This document shows positions 26,163 through 35,266 of a stretch of DNA of 64,000 bases, one piece after another. Origin of the DNA: CAVVAL01 sp963742725 (GTDB lineage Bacteria > Actinomycetota > Actinomycetes > Mycobacteriales > Cryptosporangiaceae); assembly GCA_963742725.1 (NCBI GenBank), contig CAVUMX010000001.1, forward strand, positions 806,001 through 870,000, in the 5' to 3' direction. Position 1 is the stretch's first letter, and every line of letters starts with the position of its first letter. The notes under the pieces are model-generated. The model saw only the letters and a list, made by a program, of their open reading frames with translations, did no database searches and was not told where the DNA came from. The translations under genes were made by a program, and so were the position numbers.

Positions 26163-27712
26163 CAGTTGACCTTGCGCTCCATGTGCTCCCAGAACTTGTC
26201 GCGCAGGATGCGCCGCAGGATCTTGCCGGCGGGGTTGCGCGGGAGTCCGGCCACGAAGTCCCACTGGGACGGGATCTTGAAGTCGGCGAGGTGCTCGCGC
26301 GCGGCCAGGGTGAGCTGCCGAGGCGTCGCCTCCTCGCCCGGACGCAGCACGACGCAGGCACGGATCGCCTCGCCCCAGCGCTCGTCCGGCACGCCGATGA
26401 CCGCGACGTCCGCGACGGCCGGGTGCTGGGCGATCGCCGCCTCGACCTCGGCCGGGTACACGTTCTGGCCGGCCACGATGATCAGGTCCTTGATGCGGTC
26501 GCCGAGGTACAGGTAGCCGTCGTCGTCCAGGTAGCCGGCGTCGCCGGTGTGGATCCACCCGTCGACCAGCGTCTTCTCGGTCTCCTCGGCCTTGTTCCAG
26601 TAGCCGATCATGTGCGCGGGGGTGTAGACGCAGACCTCGCCCAGTTCGCCGGTCGGGACCTCCTTGCCCTCGCGGTCGACGACCTTCAGCTCCACACCGG
26701 GGTACGCGCGGCCGGCCGCCTTGAGCCGGGGGCTGCCCGGCACGTGGTCGAACGGGGGCAGGCACGCGGCCACGTTGCCCGTCTCGGTGCTGGCGTAGAT
26801 CTGGAGGAAGTCGCAGTCGATCATGTCCATGCACTGCTTGAGCAGCGGCTCGGAGATCGGCGACCCGCCGTACACGAGCTTGCGCATGGTCTTGAAGCTG
26901 TCCCGGGTCGCGCCGGGCTCGGCCAGGATCATCGCCAGCATGGCCGGGGCCGCGAACGTCGTCGTGACGCCCACCTTCTCGATCTGCTCCAGTGCCTCCT
27001 GGCTGACGAACATCCGCATGACGACGTTGGTCGCCCCGGCGATGAACGCCTGCATCGCGGACGAGAACCCGGCGATCTGGAAACCGGGCAGCGAGATGAG
27101 GTTCCGGTCGCCCGGCTGCCAGTCCATCCAGTCCAGGCCCTCGCTGACCAGTCCGTCGAGGAACGTGTAGAAGCTGCGCTGCGGCAGCACGACGCCCTTG
27201 GGGAGGCCGGTCGTGCCGCTCGTGTAGATCTGGACGATCGCGTCGTCCGGACCGGTCGACGGGGTGACGTCGGTGTCGGGGTGGGGCGACGTCCACTCCT
27301 TCAGGCCGGCGGCGCGCTCGCTGTCGGTGTCGAGGTGGACGACAGTCTTCAGCGACGGCAGCGCCTCGACCACCTTGACCAGTTCGCGTTCGACGAACAG
27401 CAGCTCCGTCTCGGAGTCGCGGAGGATGTAGTCGACCTCCTTGGCCGTCAGCCTCCAGTTGACCGGGACGAGCACCGTCTCGGCCTTGGCGCACGCCAGC
27501 GCGATCTCGTAGTAGTGCTCCGACTCCTTGCCGAGGTAGGCGACGCGGGCGCCCCTGCCCAGTCCGGCGGCGCGCAGCGCGTGGGCCACCCGGTTGCTCT
27601 CCCGGTGCAGCTCGGCGTACGTCACCTGCCGGTCCTCGCAGATGATCGCCGGCTCGTCGGGGCGTTCGGTCGCGCGGAATCTGAGGCTCGCCGCGAGGGT
27701 CTTGTCGGTCAT
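26162..27712 (-). CDS. Acyl-CoA/ACP synthetase (AMP-binding enzyme)
   Basis: 516 residues. Adenylation core motifs are present: YTSGTTGLPKGVV, YASTETG, GWIHTGDAGYLDDDGYLYLGDRIKDLI, and the C-terminal catalytic Lys in NPAGKILRRIL. It activates a carboxylic acid as acyl-AMP and transfers it to CoA or a carrier protein. In this cluster it could load the starter unit onto a free ACP or activate the finished chain for reduction to the aldehyde. ATG overlaps the synthase stop (ATGA), and its own stop overlaps the thioesterase start, indicating tight translational coupling. Confidence 0.92.
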   Translation of the reverse strand: MTDKTLAASLRFRATERPDEPAIICEDRQVTYAELHRESNRVAHALRAAGLGRGARVAYLGKESEHYYEIALACAKAETVLVPVNWRLTAKEVDYILRDSETELLFVERELVKVVEALPSLKTVVHLDTDSERAAGLKEWTSPHPDTDVTPSTGPDDAIVQIYTSGTTGLPKGVVLPQRSFYTFLDGLVSEGLDWMDWQPGDRNLISLPGFQIAGFSSAMQAFIAGATNVVMRMFVSQEALEQIEKVGVTTTFAAPAMLAMILAEPGATRDSFKTMRKLVYGGSPISEPLLKQCMDMIDCDFLQIYASTETGNVAACLPPFDHVPGSPRLKAAGRAYPGVELKVVDREGKEVPTGELGEVCVYTPAHMIGYWNKAEETEKTLVDGWIHTGDAGYLDDDGYLYLGDRIKDLIIVAGQNVYPAEVEAAIAQHPAVADVAVIGVPDERWGEAIRACVVLRPGEEATPRQLTLAAREHLADFKIPSQWDFVAGLPRNPAGKILRRILRDKFWEHMERKVN

Positions 27713-30700
27713 TGCGCAGTCCTTTGCTCGGGCACGAGTTGCTGGTCGAGGTATCCGGCGAGCAGCCGCACGGACGGTTGGTCGAACGTGATCGACGCGG
27801 GCAGGCCGATGCCCAGCGCCGATTCGAGGGCGTTCTTCAGCACCACGGCGGCGAGCGAGTCCAGGCCGAGGCCCAGGAACTCGGCGTCGGGCTCCACGTC
27901 GTCGGCGTCGCCGAACTGGAGCACCTCGGCGATGGTGGCGCGGATGAACGCGTTGATCGCGGACCGCCGCTCGGCCGCCGGCTTGGCGAGCAGTCCCTCC
28001 AGGTCGAAGCGGACGGCCGGAACACCGCCGCCGGTCGCGACCTCGGAGTACAGCGCGTCGGCGAGCGGACGCCCGGCGGTCAGCCGGTCCCAGTCGAACT
28101 GGCCGACGACCGCCTGCCCGGTGGTGCCGCCGAGCTTCGTGAACAGCGCGCGCATCCCGTCTGCCGGCTTGAGGAACGTGATGCCCTGGCTCTCCACCAC
28201 CCGGACCTGCGCGGCGTCGAGACCCGCGGCCATGCCGGCGCCGGCCCAGGGTCCCCAGTTGACGCTGAGACCCGGGAGGCCCTGCGCGACGCGCCACCGC
28301 ATCAGCGCGTCGAGGTAGGCGTTGCCGGCGGCGTAGTTGGCCTGCGCCGGCGATCCGAACACGGACGCGATGGACGAGTAGCCCACGAAGAACCGCAGCC
28401 CGGGCAGGGACGACGCCGCCTGGTGGAGCAGCCACGCGCCGTACACCTTGGACTGGAACACCGCGTCGACGCTGTCCCAGGTCTGCGCCGCGACGGGCGC
28501 GTCGGCCAGGACGCCGGCCGCGTGGACGATCCCGCCGACCGGGTGCGGATGCTGCTTGAGCGCGTCCACGATCCGCTCGACGTCCTCGGGGTTGCCGGCG
28601 TCGCCCTGGAGCACGGTCACCCGGACGCCGGGTCCCAGCTCGGCTTCCCAGCGCTGCTGTTCGCCGTCCGGGGCCGGACGGCGGCTCAGGAGGGCGAGGT
28701 GGCGGGCGCCGGCATCGACCAGGGTCCGCGCGGCCGTCCGGCCGAGGGCGCCGAGACCACCGGTGATCAGGTACGTCTCGTCGCCGGTCACGGTGATCGG
28801 CGCGGCGGCGGTGGACGGGCGGAGGCGCCGGACGTGCCGTTCGCCGGTGCGGTACGCGAGCTGGAACTCGTCCGGCTCGGCCGCGCGTACCTCGTCCAGC
28901 AGCGCGGTCGTGCCGGAGCCTGGGGCCAGGTCCAGCAGGGTGACCCGGTACAGCGGGTGCTCGGTCCGCAGCGTCTGGCCGAATCCCCACAGGGTGGCCG
29001 CCACCAGCTGCTCGCCGTCGTCGGGTGCGTCCCCGTCGAGCACCTGGGCGCCCTCGGTGACCAGCCACAACCGCTGGTTCCGGCCGAACCCGCCCGAATC
29101 GAGGACGCGCAGCACGCCGAGCAGGTCCCGGTAGTTCCGCTCGCACTCGTCCCGCAGGCCGGCGCCGTCCGGCCGCCAGAACCAGGCCACATCCGTCGGC
29201 CCGTCCGCGAGAGCCGCCGCCACCTCGTCGGCGGAAGACGCGTAGGTCACCTTGGTGGTGCCCGCCGCGCTGGCGAGCGGGCCGGGAGCGCCGATGGCCA
29301 GGAGGTGGCGGTCCTCGCGGGCCGTGTCCGGCAGTGGGCGCGATACCCAGGCCAGCTCGTGGATCACGCGGCGGCGCGCGCCCGGGACCGCGCCGGCCAC
29401 GCGCTTGTAGCCGACCCCGGTGAGCGCGACGACGGGCCGGTCACCGGCCAGCAAGGCGAGGTCCACGCCGAAGTCGGCGTCCGCGACGTCGTCCGGCTCG
29501 GACGGCGTCACCCGCAGAAGGCACCGCAGCTCGCCGCCCATCGGCTTGCGGTGGAACCGGACGGCCTGGAACCGGACGGGCAGGTGGGCCTCGTCAGTCT
29601 CGACCACCGCGCCGACCACCTGGAGCGCGGCGTCGAGGATGGCCGGCGGCAGGTGCTGGCCGACAGGCGTGTCCTCGCTGATCACGTCGCCGACCGCGAG
29701 GCTGCCGTACCTGGCGACGCGCGCCAGCTTCTGGAACGCGGGGCCGTAGTCCATGCCGACCTCGCGGAACCCGGCGTATACATCCTCGGCGTCGAGAACC
29801 CGGTCCGGCGCACCTTCCGGCGCCTCCAGGCCGAGACCCGGCACGTCACGGTCGGCGATGGTCGCCGTCACGTGGAGCCGTTCGATCGGCCCGTCCGAGC
29901 CGGCCACCCGGCTGACGATCTCCACCGACGCGCTCCCGTCCGGCCGCGGGCGCAGGCGGGTGCGGATCTCGGCGGGCAGGAACAGGGCCTGGTGGATCCG
30001 CAGGTCGGTGATGGCACGTCCGGTCTCGCCGTACACGGTCTCCTGCAGGGCGAGCAGGATCTCCACATACCCGGCGGCCGGGAAGACAACCTGGCCCATG
30101 GCCTGGTGGCCGGCGAGGTACGCCGGCTGGTCCGGGTCGAGGGCGGCGACGAACTCGCGGCCGTCGGCCGTGGGCTGCTCGACGCCGAGGAGCGAAGGCG
30201 CGGCGGCCGAAGAAGCGCGCCGGGTGCCGACCGGCAGCCAGTGGCGGCGGCGGTCGAACGCGTACGTCGGCAGCGCGACCGTCAGCGCGGCGTGGCCCTC
30301 GTGGTAGCCGCTCCACGACACCGGCAGGCCGGCGGCGTACAGCGCGGCGACCGAGGCGGCGATGGTGGAACCGTCCTCGTCGGACGGGCGCTGGCTGGCG
30401 AACCAGCGGTGGTCGCCGGCGGTCACGCACCGCTTGCCCAGGCCGGTCAGCGCGGCCGACGGGCCCATCTCGACGAACACGTGCCGGCCCCGCTTCTCGA
30501 CCGCGCGCATCGCGGCCAGGAAGTTCACCGGCTCGCCGATGTGGCGTACCCAGTACTCGTGGTTGGCGACGTCGGCGGGCCTGGCGACCTTCCCGGTCAC
30601 CGCCGACACCAGCGTGAACTCCGGGTCACCGAAGCGGATGTCCTTGATCGCGTCGCGGAACTCGTCGTACACCGACGCCATCAGCGGCGAGTGGAAAGCG

Positions 30701-32865
30701 TGCGACACGGCGAGCTTCTGGGTACGCACGCCCCGCTCGGTCAGCGCCGCCACGACGGGATCGAGCGCGTCCAGGCTCCCCGAGACCACGCACTGCTGCG
30801 GCGCGTTCATCGCGGCGAACGACAGCTCGGGGTGGCCTTCGATGAGCGGCGCCACGTCCTCGGCGGCGGCGGTCACGGCGACCATGCCGCCCGGCCGCGA
30901 CACGGACTGCATCAACCGCCCGCGCGCCGCCACCAGCGTGACCGCGTCCTCCAGCCGGAACAGCCCGGCGACGGTCGCCGCGACGATCTCGCCGATGCTG
31001 TGCCCGAGCAGCGCGTTGGGCCGTACGCCCCAGGACAGCCACAGCTTGGCGAGGCTGTACTCCAGCGCGAACAGCGCCGGCTGCGTGTACCGGGTCTGGT
31101 GGATCAGCTCGTCGCCGTCCCCGACGACCAGTTCCTTCACCGACAGCCCCAGCGGACCGGCGAACAGCCGGTCGCACTCGTCGAGGTGCCGGCGGAACAC
31201 CGGGTACTGGCGGTAGAGCGCGGCGCCCATCCCGGCGTACTGCGACCCCTGCCCGGTGAACAGGAACGCGACCTTGCGGATCTCGCCGGCGCTGTCGTCG
31301 CCCGCGTCCAGCTTCGCCAGCAGCCCGGCGAGGTCGTCGCGGGTGCGGACCACCCCGGCGACGCGCGTCTTGAAGTGGGCCCGGCCGACGTTGGTCGTGT
31401 GGCAGACGTCGCGCACCGGCAGGTCCGGACGCTCGGCGAGGTACGACTGGAACCGCCGCACCTGGAGCCGCAGCGACGCCCTGGACTTCGCCGACAGGGT
31501 GAACACGTGCCCCCGGTCGGACTCCGACGGCGGCGTGGGCGGCAGAACCGGCGGCGCCTGCTCCAGGACGACCGTCGCGATCGTCCCGGCGAACCCGAAC
31601 GAGTTCACCAGCGCGCGGCGCGGCCCGCCGCCCCAGTCCTGGCACGTCGTGGGCACGGTCACGGGGTAGCTGGCCCAGGGGATCCGCCCGGACGGCGCGT
31701 CGAAGTTGAGGTGCGGGTAGATCGTCGCGTTCTTGAGCTGGAGGACGGTCTTGACGATGCCGCCGACACCGGCAGCGGGCTCCATGTGGCCGACGTTCGT
31801 CTTGAGCGACGCGACGACCATCGGCGCGGACTTGGTGTGCGAGGCGCCGAACACGTCGCTGATCGCGCCCATCTCGATGGGGTCGCCCAGCGGGGTGCCG
31901 GTGCCGTGCGCCTCGACGTAGCCGATGTCCGCCGGCTTCAGCATGGCGCTGGTGAGCGCCGCCCGCATGACCTGCTCCTGCGCCGTGCCGTTGGGGACGG
32001 TGAGGCCGGCGCTCTCGCCGTCCTGCCGCACGGCCGAGCCCCGGACGAGCGCGAGGACGGTGTCGCCGTCGCGCTTCGCGTCCGACAGCCGCTTGAGGAC
32101 GAGGACACCGCAGCCTTCGCTACGGCTGTACCCGTCGGCGGTCTCGTCGAAGGTCTTGCAGTACCCGTCCGGGGCGAGCATGTTCGCCTCGGAGAACACG
32201 ATGGACGTGGCCGGGTGGTGGATCGCGTTGACGCCGCCGGCCAGGGCGAAGTCGCACTCCCGGCGGCGCAGCCCCTCGACGGCCAGGTGGACGGCGACCA
32301 GCGAGGACGAGCACGCCGTGTCGAGGCTGATGCACGGGCCGCGGAGCCCCAGGAAGTACGACAGCCGGCCGGAGACCGCGCTGTGCGCCGTGCCGGAGCC
32401 GAGGTAGGCGTCGAGTTCGGCGTCCGCGAGCGCGCCCGTCTCCAGGAGGTAGTCCATCGAGCCGACGCCGAGGTAGACGCCGCCGTTGCTGTGCCGCAGC
32501 GTCGACGGGTCGACGTTGGTGCTCTCCAGCGCCTCCCACGCGGTCTCCAGGACGAGCCGCTGCTGGGGGTCGACGTAGTTGGCTTCCTTGGGCGAGATGT
32601 TGAAGAACTTGGCGTCGAAGTCCGCCAGCCCGTCGAGGAAGCCGCCGCACCCGCTCCGCACCAGGGGCGTCGCGCCGCGGTCCCACCGGTCGGGCGGGAC
32701 CGGTCCGATGCCGGACCCGCCGGACCGCAGGAACTCCTCGAATCCGTCCACCGTGTCGTTCCCGCCGGGGAACCGCACCCCCATGCCGACGATGGCGATG
32801 GGTTCGTACTTCTCCAGCAGCAGTCGCGAGATGAGTTCGCGCTGCTCCGCGGCGTTGTCGGGCAT
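27709..32865 (-). CDS. Iterative type I polyketide synthase, KS-AT-DH-KR-ACP
   Basis: 1718 residues. KS about 20-440 with Cys185 (TACSSS), His320 (EAHGTGTP) and His360 (NVGHMEP). AT about 530-830 with GHSIGE (Ser623) and HAFH (722-725), the malonyl-CoA signature. DH about 900-1170 with HQAMGQVVFP (His920) and Asp1078 (LDAALQ). KR about 1365-1560 with TGGLGALG and the catalytic Ser, Tyr1511, Asn1515. ACP about 1640-1715 with GLDSL (Ser1670). There is no ER, methyltransferase or thioesterase domain. One module with all reductive steps except ER suggests iterative use and a polyene or partly reduced chain. The size also resembles 6-methylsalicylate-type synthases, but the surrounding lipid genes favour an aliphatic product. 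AGGAGG overlaps the preceding stop codon. Confidence 0.95.
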   Translation of the reverse strand: MPDNAAEQRELISRLLLEKYEPIAIVGMGVRFPGGNDTVDGFEEFLRSGGSGIGPVPPDRWDRGATPLVRSGCGGFLDGLADFDAKFFNISPKEANYVDPQQRLVLETAWEALESTNVDPSTLRHSNGGVYLGVGSMDYLLETGALADAELDAYLGSGTAHSAVSGRLSYFLGLRGPCISLDTACSSSLVAVHLAVEGLRRRECDFALAGGVNAIHHPATSIVFSEANMLAPDGYCKTFDETADGYSRSEGCGVLVLKRLSDAKRDGDTVLALVRGSAVRQDGESAGLTVPNGTAQEQVMRAALTSAMLKPADIGYVEAHGTGTPLGDPIEMGAISDVFGASHTKSAPMVVASLKTNVGHMEPAAGVGGIVKTVLQLKNATIYPHLNFDAPSGRIPWASYPVTVPTTCQDWGGGPRRALVNSFGFAGTIATVVLEQAPPVLPPTPPSESDRGHVFTLSAKSRASLRLQVRRFQSYLAERPDLPVRDVCHTTNVGRAHFKTRVAGVVRTRDDLAGLLAKLDAGDDSAGEIRKVAFLFTGQGSQYAGMGAALYRQYPVFRRHLDECDRLFAGPLGLSVKELVVGDGDELIHQTRYTQPALFALEYSLAKLWLSWGVRPNALLGHSIGEIVAATVAGLFRLEDAVTLVAARGRLMQSVSRPGGMVAVTAAAEDVAPLIEGHPELSFAAMNAPQQCVVSGSLDALDPVVAALTERGVRTQKLAVSHAFHSPLMASVYDEFRDAIKDIRFGDPEFTLVSAVTGKVARPADVANHEYWVRHIGEPVNFLAAMRAVEKRGRHVFVEMGPSAALTGLGKRCVTAGDHRWFASQRPSDEDGSTIAASVAALYAAGLPVSWSGYHEGHAALTVALPTYAFDRRRHWLPVGTRRASSAAAPSLLGVEQPTADGREFVAALDPDQPAYLAGHQAMGQVVFPAAGYVEILLALQETVYGETGRAITDLRIHQALFLPAEIRTRLRPRPDGSASVEIVSRVAGSDGPIERLHVTATIADRDVPGLGLEAPEGAPDRVLDAEDVYAGFREVGMDYGPAFQKLARVARYGSLAVGDVISEDTPVGQHLPPAILDAALQVVGAVVETDEAHLPVRFQAVRFHRKPMGGELRCLLRVTPSEPDDVADADFGVDLALLAGDRPVVALTGVGYKRVAGAVPGARRRVIHELAWVSRPLPDTAREDRHLLAIGAPGPLASAAGTTKVTYASSADEVAAALADGPTDVAWFWRPDGAGLRDECERNYRDLLGVLRVLDSGGFGRNQRLWLVTEGAQVLDGDAPDDGEQLVAATLWGFGQTLRTEHPLYRVTLLDLAPGSGTTALLDEVRAAEPDEFQLAYRTGERHVRRLRPSTAAAPITVTGDETYLITGGLGALGRTAARTLVDAGARHLALLSRRPAPDGEQQRWEAELGPGVRVTVLQGDAGNPEDVERIVDALKQHPHPVGGIVHAAGVLADAPVAAQTWDSVDAVFQSKVYGAWLLHQAASSLPGLRFFVGYSSIASVFGSPAQANYAAGNAYLDALMRWRVAQGLPGLSVNWGPWAGAGMAAGLDAAQVRVVESQGITFLKPADGMRALFTKLGGTTGQAVVGQFDWDRLTAGRPLADALYSEVATGGGVPAVRFDLEGLLAKPAAERRSAINAFIRATIAEVLQFGDADDVEPDAEFLGLGLDSLAAVVLKNALESALGIGLPASITFDQPSVRLLAGYLDQQLVPEQRTAQ

Positions 32866-32877
32866 CGAGCCGTCCTC

Positions 32878-33264
32878 CTAGGCCTGGTACAGGTTCGCCA
32901 GCAGGTCGTCCACCGCGGACTTCTGCGCCGTGGACTCCTCCGCCGCCGCCGTGGTGGCCTCGGCCGGGGCGTGGAACAGGTCGGGCAGGGCCTGGTCGGT
33001 GATGTAGACCAGCAGCTGCTCGATCGTGGGGCTGTTGAACAGGTCGTTCGCGCTGATGCCGCAGGCCAGGCGCTCTTCGAGGCGCTGCTTGATCTCGGTC
33101 AGCCGCAGCGAGGTCAGGCCCATCTCGAAGAAGCTCTGGTCCAGCGGCAGGTCCTCGGCGTCGGTCAGCAGGAGCGTGGTCCTGAACTCCGTCACCACGA
33201 GCGCTTCGAGGGCGTCGCGCCGCTCGGAGCGGGGCAGGTCCCGCAGCCCCTGGATGTCCGACAC
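32878..33264 (-). CDS. Acyl carrier protein with C-terminal extension
   Basis: 128 residues. The GTG at 33264 is chosen because AAGGAG lies six bases before it; an upstream GTG at 33294 is possible. The carrier domain spans about 20-95, with the phosphopantetheine Ser in MGLTSLRL. The usual DSL is TSL here, as in some polyketide carriers. An Ala-rich linker leads to a short predicted helix at the C-terminus (SAVDDLLANLYQA), which could dock to the N-terminus of the synthase encoded 12 bases downstream. Confidence 0.85.
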   Translation of the reverse strand: MSDIQGLRDLPRSERRDALEALVVTEFRTTLLLTDAEDLPLDQSFFEMGLTSLRLTEIKQRLEERLACGISANDLFNSPTIEQLLVYITDQALPDLFHAPAEATTAAAEESTAQKSAVDDLLANLYQA

Positions 33265-33286
33265 CGTGTTCTCCTTCTGTTCGGGG

Positions 33287-33799
33287 TCAGCCACGTGCCC
33301 ACCGCCGGGCGTGGGCGGCGACGCAGTAGTCGCCGGAGTGGTAGACGAGCGGGTCACCCTCGGACGTCTCGTACTGCTCGACCTCGCCGAGGACGATGAT
33401 GTGGTCGCCGCCGTCGTAGGTCGTGAACGTCCGGCAGACGAACCGGGCGAGCGTCCCGTGCAGCAGCGGTACGCCCGACGGCCCGGCCGTCACGGGCACG
33501 CCGTCGAACTTGTCCGGCCGGGACTTCGCGAACCGCCGGGACAGGTGTGCCTGGTCGGCGGTCAGCACGTGCACGGCGAAGTGCGTCGAGGCCGCGAAGT
33601 GCCGGGCGCTGGACGCGCCCCGGTTGACGCAGAACAGCACCAGTGGCGGATCCAGCGAGACCGACGTGAACGAGCTGGCGGTCATGCCGACGTGCCGGCC
33701 GTCCGATCCGGCGGTCGTGACCACCGTGACGCCGGTGGCGAAGGCGCCGAGCGCGCGCCGGTAGTCCTGCTGGTCGAACGTGATGGCGAGCGGTTCCAT
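33287..33799 (-). CDS. Flavin reductase (HpaC/FRED type)
   Basis: 170 residues. The flavin-reductase split-barrel pattern is clear: ATGVTVVTT, GMTASSFTSVSLDPPLVLFCV, HFAVHVL. It supplies reduced FMN or FAD to a partner monooxygenase. Its likely partner in this cluster is the acyl-CoA-dehydrogenase-like flavoprotein at 42236-43375, in the way VlmR serves the amine N-hydroxylase VlmH in valanimycin biosynthesis. The gene sits inside the polyketide half of the operon, 18 bases after the carboxyltransferase. Confidence 0.9.
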   Translation of the reverse strand: MEPLAITFDQQDYRRALGAFATGVTVVTTAGSDGRHVGMTASSFTSVSLDPPLVLFCVNRGASSARHFAASTHFAVHVLTADQAHLSRRFAKSRPDKFDGVPVTAGPSGVPLLHGTLARFVCRTFTTYDGGDHIIVLGEVEQYETSEGDPLVYHSGDYCVAAHARRWARG

Positions 33800-33817
33800 C
33801 AGGGTCCCCCGGTCGCT

Positions 33818-35266
33818 TCACTGCGGAAGGTTGTCGTGGCGGAAGGACCGCGGGACGCCGCCGGCCAGCGAGGCCAGCGTCGCGGCAACCACTCGCCGGG
33901 TCTCGGACGGTTTGATGATCTCGTCGACGGCCAGCCGCTCGGCGGCGGCGGTCGGCGCCATGAACTCGCGCTGGTACTGGGCGATGAGCTCGTCCCTGCG
34001 GTCCGGGTCGGCCGCCAGCTCCCGCCGGTGGATGATGTCGACCGCGCCCTCGGCGCCCATCACGGCGAGTTCGGCGGTGGGCCAGGCGAACACCGCGTCG
34101 GCGCCCAGCGAACGCGAGTTCATGACGATGTACGCGCCGCCGAACGCCTTGCGCAGCACCACGGTCACGCGCGGCACCTGTGCCGCCGAGAACGCGTGGA
34201 GCAGCTTCGCGCCCTTGCGGATGATGCCGCCGGTTTCCTGGCCACGGCCGGGCAGGAACCCCGGGGTGTCCACGAGCACCACGAGCGGCAGCCCGAACGC
34301 GTCGCAGAACCGCACGAACCGCGCGCCCTTCTCGGATGCCGCGATGTCCAGCGTGCCGGCCATCGACATCGGCTGGTTGGCGATCACGCCGACCGGGTTC
34401 CCCTCCAGCCGGGCGAACCCGGTGACGAGGTTGCGGCCGAACCGGGGCTGGAGTTCGAGGAAGCTGTCGCCGTCGACGATGCCGCCGATCACGTCCCGGA
34501 CGTCGTACGCCTGGCGGTGGCTCTCCGGGATCTCCGGCATCTCGCGCGGCGGCAGCGGCTCCGACGCGGGCGGCGGCAGGTCGCACGACGCCGGCAGGTA
34601 GGACAGGACCTCCGCGACCAGCCGAAGCGCCTCCTCCGGCCCGTCGCCCACCAGGTGGACGACCCCGGACTGCTTGCTGTGGACGGCCGATCCGCCGAGC
34701 TGTTCGGCCGTCACGTCCTCGGACGTCACCGCCTTGACCACGCGCGGACCGGTCAGGAACATGTGGGCGCCGGTCCGCTGCATGATGACGATGTCCGTCA
34801 GCGCCGCCGAGTACACCGCGCCGCCGGCACAGCTGCCGAGGACGACGCTGATCTGCGGCACCCGCCCCGACAGGCGGACGTTGCCGGCGAAGATCCGCCC
34901 GTACCCGTCGAGGGCCGCCACGCCCTCCTGGATGCGGGCGCCGCCCGAGTCGAGCAGGCCGACGAGCGGGATCCCTGCCCGCTCGGCGTGCGCGGAGACG
35001 CGGGCGATCTTCTCCGCGTGGACCTCGCCCAGCGACCCGCCGAGTACCGACGGATCCTGGGCGAACAGCGCGATCGGACGCCCGTCGACCCGGGCGATGC
35101 CGGTGACGACGCCGTCGCCGGCCGGCCGCCTGCCCGCCATGCCGAACGCGGTGACGCGGTGGCGGGCCGCGCTGCCGAACTCCTCGAACGAGCCCGGGTC
35201 GACGAGCATCGCGACGTAGTCCCGGACGCTCGGCGTGGACCCCGTATCGACAGGCAGCGCGCTCAT
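33818..35266 (-). CDS. Acyl-CoA carboxylase carboxyltransferase (beta) subunit
   Basis: 482 residues covering both crotonase-fold halves of the carboxyltransferase (LLDSGGARIQEG in the first, VDTPGFLPGRGQETGGIIRKGAKLL and KAFGGAYIVM in the second). It transfers CO2 from carboxybiotin to acetyl- or propionyl-CoA, giving malonyl- or methylmalonyl-CoA. The AT domain of the synthase looks malonyl-specific, so malonyl-CoA supply is the probable role. No biotin carboxylase subunit is present here, so one encoded elsewhere must be used. ATGA overlap with the KAS II gene upstream. Confidence 0.93.
   Translation of the reverse strand: MSALPVDTGSTPSVRDYVAMLVDPGSFEEFGSAARHRVTAFGMAGRRPAGDGVVTGIARVDGRPIALFAQDPSVLGGSLGEVHAEKIARVSAHAERAGIPLVGLLDSGGARIQEGVAALDGYGRIFAGNVRLSGRVPQISVVLGSCAGGAVYSAALTDIVIMQRTGAHMFLTGPRVVKAVTSEDVTAEQLGGSAVHSKQSGVVHLVGDGPEEALRLVAEVLSYLPASCDLPPPASEPLPPREMPEIPESHRQAYDVRDVIGGIVDGDSFLELQPRFGRNLVTGFARLEGNPVGVIANQPMSMAGTLDIAASEKGARFVRFCDAFGLPLVVLVDTPGFLPGRGQETGGIIRKGAKLLHAFSAAQVPRVTVVLRKAFGGAYIVMNSRSLGADAVFAWPTAELAVMGAEGAVDIIHRRELAADPDRRDELIAQYQREFMAPTAAAERLAVDEIIKPSETRRVVAATLASLAGGVPRSFRHDNLPQ

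Noticed and set aside
27709..32865. 6-methylsalicylate-type synthase assignment
   Set aside because: Domain order and size fit, but the neighbours (desaturase, KAS II/III, aminotransferase, azoxy-type enzymes) point to an aliphatic amine. Kept as an alternative only.
27712..33399. Open plus-strand frame of about 1,900 codons opposite the polyketide synthase
   Set aside because: It is the antisense frame of high-GC coding sequence: no family motifs, biased Arg/Gly/Val composition, while the minus strand carries all PKS motifs.
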